64,000 bases of DNA, from NCBI GenBank assembly GCA_023168345.1, contig AP025689.1, positions 2,106,001 to 2,170,000 on the forward strand. Reading direction: 5' to 3'. Position 1 is the first letter of the stretch, and every line of letters begins with the position of its first letter. A program made the translations under genes and the position numbers. Origin of the DNA: Lysinibacillus sp. PLM2. GTDB taxonomy: Bacteria > Bacillota > Bacilli > Bacillales_A > Planococcaceae. The notes under the pieces were generated by a model. That model made no database searches. It saw only the letters and a program-made list of their open reading frames with translations, and was not told where the DNA came from. Of this stretch, positions 61,509 through 64,000 are shown in pieces.

Positions 61509-62447
61509 TTATACTTTTAACAACTTTTTATTTTTCCATAAAAATTCATCAAAATCATTGGCGATAAAGGTATTGGGGAAAATTACCTTTGCTTCTAAAA
61601 CTAAACTTTGAATTTGTGGGAATAAGAACCTTGCGCTTAGATGATTTAAGATTAGATTTTCTGCATTCGCTTCTTTTGCAATTTTAGCCGCTTCAAGGTT
61701 TGTTGAATGTCCGTAGTTTGCTGCAAGTTCTGTTGTATTATGGTCGAATGTAGCTTCATGGACAACTATATCCGCATTTTCACTTAATTTTATCGCATTA
61801 CTACAATACTTTGTATCCCCCAAAATTGAAACAACAAACCCTTCTTTAGGAGGTGCTGTTACATCCTTACTATATACAACAGTTCCATTTTCTAGTGTAA
61901 TATTTTCACCATTCTTTAATTTCCCTAGAAGTGGACCTTTTGGCACGCCTAGTTCACGAGCCTTTTCAATAAGCAACTCACCTTGTAAAGGCTTCTGTTC
62001 TATACGGTAACCAAAACATTGTATAACATGCTCCAATTCCAATGCAGTTACTATAAATTGCTCATCTTCAAATATAATTCCTTCTTCAACTTCCACAAAT
62101 TGAATATCATACGTTATATGCGTATTGGACAATTCAAAAGTCGATAAAATCCAATTTTTCAAGCCTTTTGGACCATATAAGGTTAATGGATCTTCCCCAC
62201 CTAAAAATGAACGAGAACTTAAAAAGCCTGGTAAACCGAAAATATGATCTCCATGTAAATGGGTAATAAAGATCTTATCAATTTTTCGTGGTCGAATTGA
62301 AGTATGTAAAATCTGATGCTGAGTTGCTTCACCACAATCAAATAACCAAATCGCCCCACATTCATCGAGCAACTTAAGCGCTAATGCACTTGTATTTCTT
62401 TCTTTTGAAGGCATTCCGGCTCCAGTGCCTAAAAATTGTAATTGCAT
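61509..62447 (-). CDS. rnz: Ribonuclease Z
   Basis: 312 residues. tRNA 3'-endonuclease that trims tRNA precursors lacking encoded CCA. Zinc motif T-H-L-H-G-D-H (62-68), G-T-G-A-G-M-P-S at the N-terminus, E-A-T-F-D and H-S-T-N-L-E-A-A. Full length for the short bacterial form. It follows dinB by 20 bp on the same strand. B. subtilis yqjK lies in the same place. Confidence 0.95.
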   Translation of the reverse strand: MQLQFLGTGAGMPSKERNTSALALKLLDECGAIWLFDCGEATQHQILHTSIRPRKIDKIFITHLHGDHIFGLPGFLSSRSFLGGEDPLTLYGPKGLKNWILSTFELSNTHITYDIQFVEVEEGIIFEDEQFIVTALELEHVIQCFGYRIEQKPLQGELLIEKARELGVPKGPLLGKLKNGENITLENGTVVYSKDVTAPPKEGFVVSILGDTKYCSNAIKLSENADIVVHEATFDHNTTELAANYGHSTNLEAAKIAKEANAENLILNHLSARFLFPQIQSLVLEAKVIFPNTFIANDFDEFLWKNKKLLKV

Positions 62448-62467
62448 AATAAGCCTCCACTTTTATA

Positions 62468-63700
62468 TTACTCTTTTAAATCCTCTAAAAAATCCTTACT
62501 GAAACTCGTTTTAGAGGCATAAGTAGTTTTTTTATCAATTTCAATACCTTTTTGGATTAGACCTTTTCCAAATTTTTTCTCAATTTCATCGATTAACTCA
62601 TAAATTGGTTCTTGTTTGGCAAATTTTTCATAGTTATCAAAGGATAGTTGTACAGCAGAGTTTTTTCGATCACGGACATTTGATACCGTTACACCTAATA
62701 AACGAATAGGAGAGCCATCCCACGCCTTGTGGAATAATTTTATCGCCTCTTCAAAAATCTCGTCCTTCAAATAAATATCATTTTGCAATGTTTTACTACG
62801 TGAACTATTGTGCCAATCCGCATTTCGGATTTGTATACTGATTGTAGAACCACATAGCTTTTTTACTTCTAGTCTTTCTGCTACTTTCGCAGATAACATT
62901 TGAAAAGTATCTGTTAACTTATCTATATCCGTCTCATCAAAGGGTAATGTTGTAGAATTTCCTACGCTTTTTGTTTCATAAATCGAATCTGGATCAACTT
63001 CTCTAAAGTCAATACCATTTGCACGTTCTCGCAATCTAATTCCATTTTTTCCAAGTACTTCTTTTAATAAACCTTCGTTTGATTGTGCTAAGTCACCGAT
63101 TGTATTTATTTTTAAGGATTGTAATTTATTCGCTGTACTTTCACCTATACCATGCATCTCTATGACAGGTAAAGGCCATAAAATGGATGGAACATCTCGT
63201 TTTCTTAGAATTGTAATACCCATAGGTTTTTTCATGTCAGAAGCCGTTTTAGCTAAAAATTTATTTGGTGCAACACCAATCGAACAAGGAAGATCTAATT
63301 CATTTTGAATACGAAGCTGAATTTCCTTTGCAATTTCAATTGGATGTCTTTCTATTGATTTAGCCGAAATGTCCATATATCCTTCATCAATAGAAACTGG
63401 CTCAACCAAGTCTGTATATTCTCTTAAAATTGAAAACATAGCTTTTGAAGCTAGACGATATTTCGGGAAATCTGGAGGCAATAGAATTAGATCTGGACAT
63501 TTTCGTAAAGCTTCACCAACATTCATCGTTGTATAAATACCCTTTGCACGCGCTTCATAGGAGCTTGTTACAATAATTCCCCGCCTTTGCTTTGGATCTC
63601 CTGCAATGGCAATCGGTTTACCTTTTAAATCTGGATTATACGCTTGCTCCACTGAAGCATAAAAACTGTTCATATCAACATGTAAAATAATCCTCGACAA
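62468..63700 (-). CDS. dinB: DNA polymerase IV (Y family)
   Basis: 410 residues from TTG 63700, with GGAGGTG upstream; the frame opens at 63715. Catalytic residues Asp9 in H-V-D-M-N-S-F and Asp-Glu in V-S-I-D-E-G-Y-M-D (about 105-106). It also has G-V-A-P-N-K-F-L-A-K, two HhH-like motifs near 170-215 and a little-finger domain. There is no clear beta-clamp motif at the C-terminus beyond V-Q-L-S-F. Translesion synthesis. Corresponds to B. subtilis polY1 (yqjH) by place. Confidence 0.93.
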   Translation of the reverse strand: MSRIILHVDMNSFYASVEQAYNPDLKGKPIAIAGDPKQRRGIIVTSSYEARAKGIYTTMNVGEALRKCPDLILLPPDFPKYRLASKAMFSILREYTDLVEPVSIDEGYMDISAKSIERHPIEIAKEIQLRIQNELDLPCSIGVAPNKFLAKTASDMKKPMGITILRKRDVPSILWPLPVIEMHGIGESTANKLQSLKINTIGDLAQSNEGLLKEVLGKNGIRLRERANGIDFREVDPDSIYETKSVGNSTTLPFDETDIDKLTDTFQMLSAKVAERLEVKKLCGSTISIQIRNADWHNSSRSKTLQNDIYLKDEIFEEAIKLFHKAWDGSPIRLLGVTVSNVRDRKNSAVQLSFDNYEKFAKQEPIYELIDEIEKKFGKGLIQKGIEIDKKTTYASKTSFSKDFLEDLKE

Positions 63701-63817
63701 TGTCCACACCTCCAAGCCTACCCCATACTACAAGAAATTTTACCATAAACGATAGACTTTAAAAAAACAGAATCATCAATAAGGTATTTATCACTTTAAA
63801 CATTTCCATTTTTATCA

Positions 63818-63846
63818 TTGACAAACAATTATTTATATAATATCCT
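63818..63846 (+). promoter_or_regulatory. Probable promoter of bioY
   Basis: TTGACA at 63818-63823, 17 bases, TATCCT at 63841-63846 (4 of 6 matches). A TATAAT at 63836-63841 is too close to that -35. Confidence 0.45.
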
Positions 63847-63849
63847 CAT

Positions 63850-63884
63850 TTGTGTAAACCTAATTAAATTACCGGTTAACACAA
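63850..63884 (+). promoter_or_regulatory. BirA operator
   Basis: TTGTGTAAACC at 63850-63860 and GGTTAACACAA at 63874-63884 form the classic BirA dyad (10 of 11 pairs, 13-base centre). It lies at the likely transcription start of bioY, so biotin-bound BirA would repress it. Confidence 0.85.
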
Positions 63885-63898
63885 AGGGGGATAAATTT

Positions 63899-64000
63899 AT
63901 GAAGTCTAAAACATATCCATACGTTATGACAGCATTTGCAGCAGCGATTATTGCTGTATTAGCACAAATTACAATTCCATTACCATTAGTACCGATAACA
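63899..64000 (+). CDS. bioY: Biotin transporter BioY, N-terminal part
   Basis: The first 34 residues are in the window; the gene runs off the right edge. The N-terminus M-K-S-K-T-Y-P-Y-V-M-T-A-F-A-A-A-I-I-A-V-L-A and Q-I-T-I-P-L-P-L-V-P-I-T match the first membrane helix and the conserved Q-I-x-I-P-x-P-x-V-P-x-T of BioY, the substrate-binding subunit of the biotin ECF transporter. AAAGGGGG lies 8 bases before the ATG. The BirA operator directly upstream supports the call. Confidence 0.9.
   Translation, partial: MKSKTYPYVMTAFAAAIIAVLAQITIPLPLVPIT

Noticed and set aside
1-64000. CRISPR arrays, rRNA, tRNA genes and prophage
   Set aside because: I saw no regularly spaced direct repeats, no tRNA or rRNA signatures and no phage structural genes. 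A dedicated scan would be needed to exclude a divergent tRNA.

Overview
This 64 kb window is a chromosomal segment of a low-GC, Gram-positive, endospore-forming bacterium. The closest match I can argue for is the Lysinibacillus/Ureibacillus/Solibacillus side of the Bacillales. Support comes from strong GGAGG-type ribosome binding sites with frequent TTG/GTG starts, two proline T-box leaders, CotX/CotV- and CotW-like spore coat genes, a PrpE-type phosphatase, Spo0E-like peptides, an S-layer-homology protein, and gene order shared with Bacillus subtilis (yqjQ/yqjP/proI/yqjM/rnz/polY, yqhG-yqhH, alaR-alaT). Family assignment is inferred from reading the proteins; no database search was possible.

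Layout. 1-8.3 kb holds small membrane proteins, an MFS transporter, tag, a complete insertion sequence at 3147-4980 with an 8-bp target duplication, a SAM methyltransferase, a permuted NlpC/P60-like protein, a gamma-glutamylcyclotransferase-like protein and a nucleoside hydrolase. 8.4-15.8 kb holds a B12-binding radical SAM protein, alaR-alaT, a methyltransferase, an SCP2 protein and purU. 16.1-20.1 kb is a four-gene glycan cassette (GT2 synthase, WbqC, PIG-L deacetylase, DegT aminotransferase). It is followed by an alpha-carbonic-anhydrase-like protein in which the first zinc histidine reads as tyrosine, then yqhG-yqhH and a long coiled-coil protein. 25-33 kb is rich in small genes: two tandem 40-45-residue paralogues starting MWV, a 54-residue Spo0E-like peptide, prpE, and a spore coat block with a good SigK-like promoter.

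32.6-36.2 kb is a compact operon pairing a Tat-exported gluconate-dehydrogenase-type enzyme (small subunit plus GMC flavoprotein) with its own tatA and tatC. 36.4-42.3 kb holds an SDR, ilvE, a GNAT-like protein, a biotin carboxylase plus biotin carrier pair, the decayed stub of an enoyl-CoA hydratase gene, and a VOC protein. 42.4-45.1 kb is T-box-controlled proBA. 45.1-46.8 kb is a flavin reductase/luciferase-type monooxygenase pair. 47.4-51.6 kb encodes two secreted proteins: a FecR-domain protein with helical repeats, and an SLH-NHL protein whose frame is broken by a 5-bp tandem duplication. 51.9-54.5 kb is argGH. 54.7-64 kb is the yqj-type block with nsrR and hmp divergent inside it, T-box-controlled proC, namA, rnz, dinB, and the start of bioY behind a BirA operator.

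The clearest physiological themes are amino acid supply (Pro, Arg, Ala, branched chain), sporulation/coat, nitrosative stress (NsrR-Hmp), cell-surface proteins and glycans, and a Tat-exported respiratory dehydrogenase. Signs of recent change are the IS element that splits a likely methyltransferase-tag operon, the crotonase stub, and the frameshifted surface protein.
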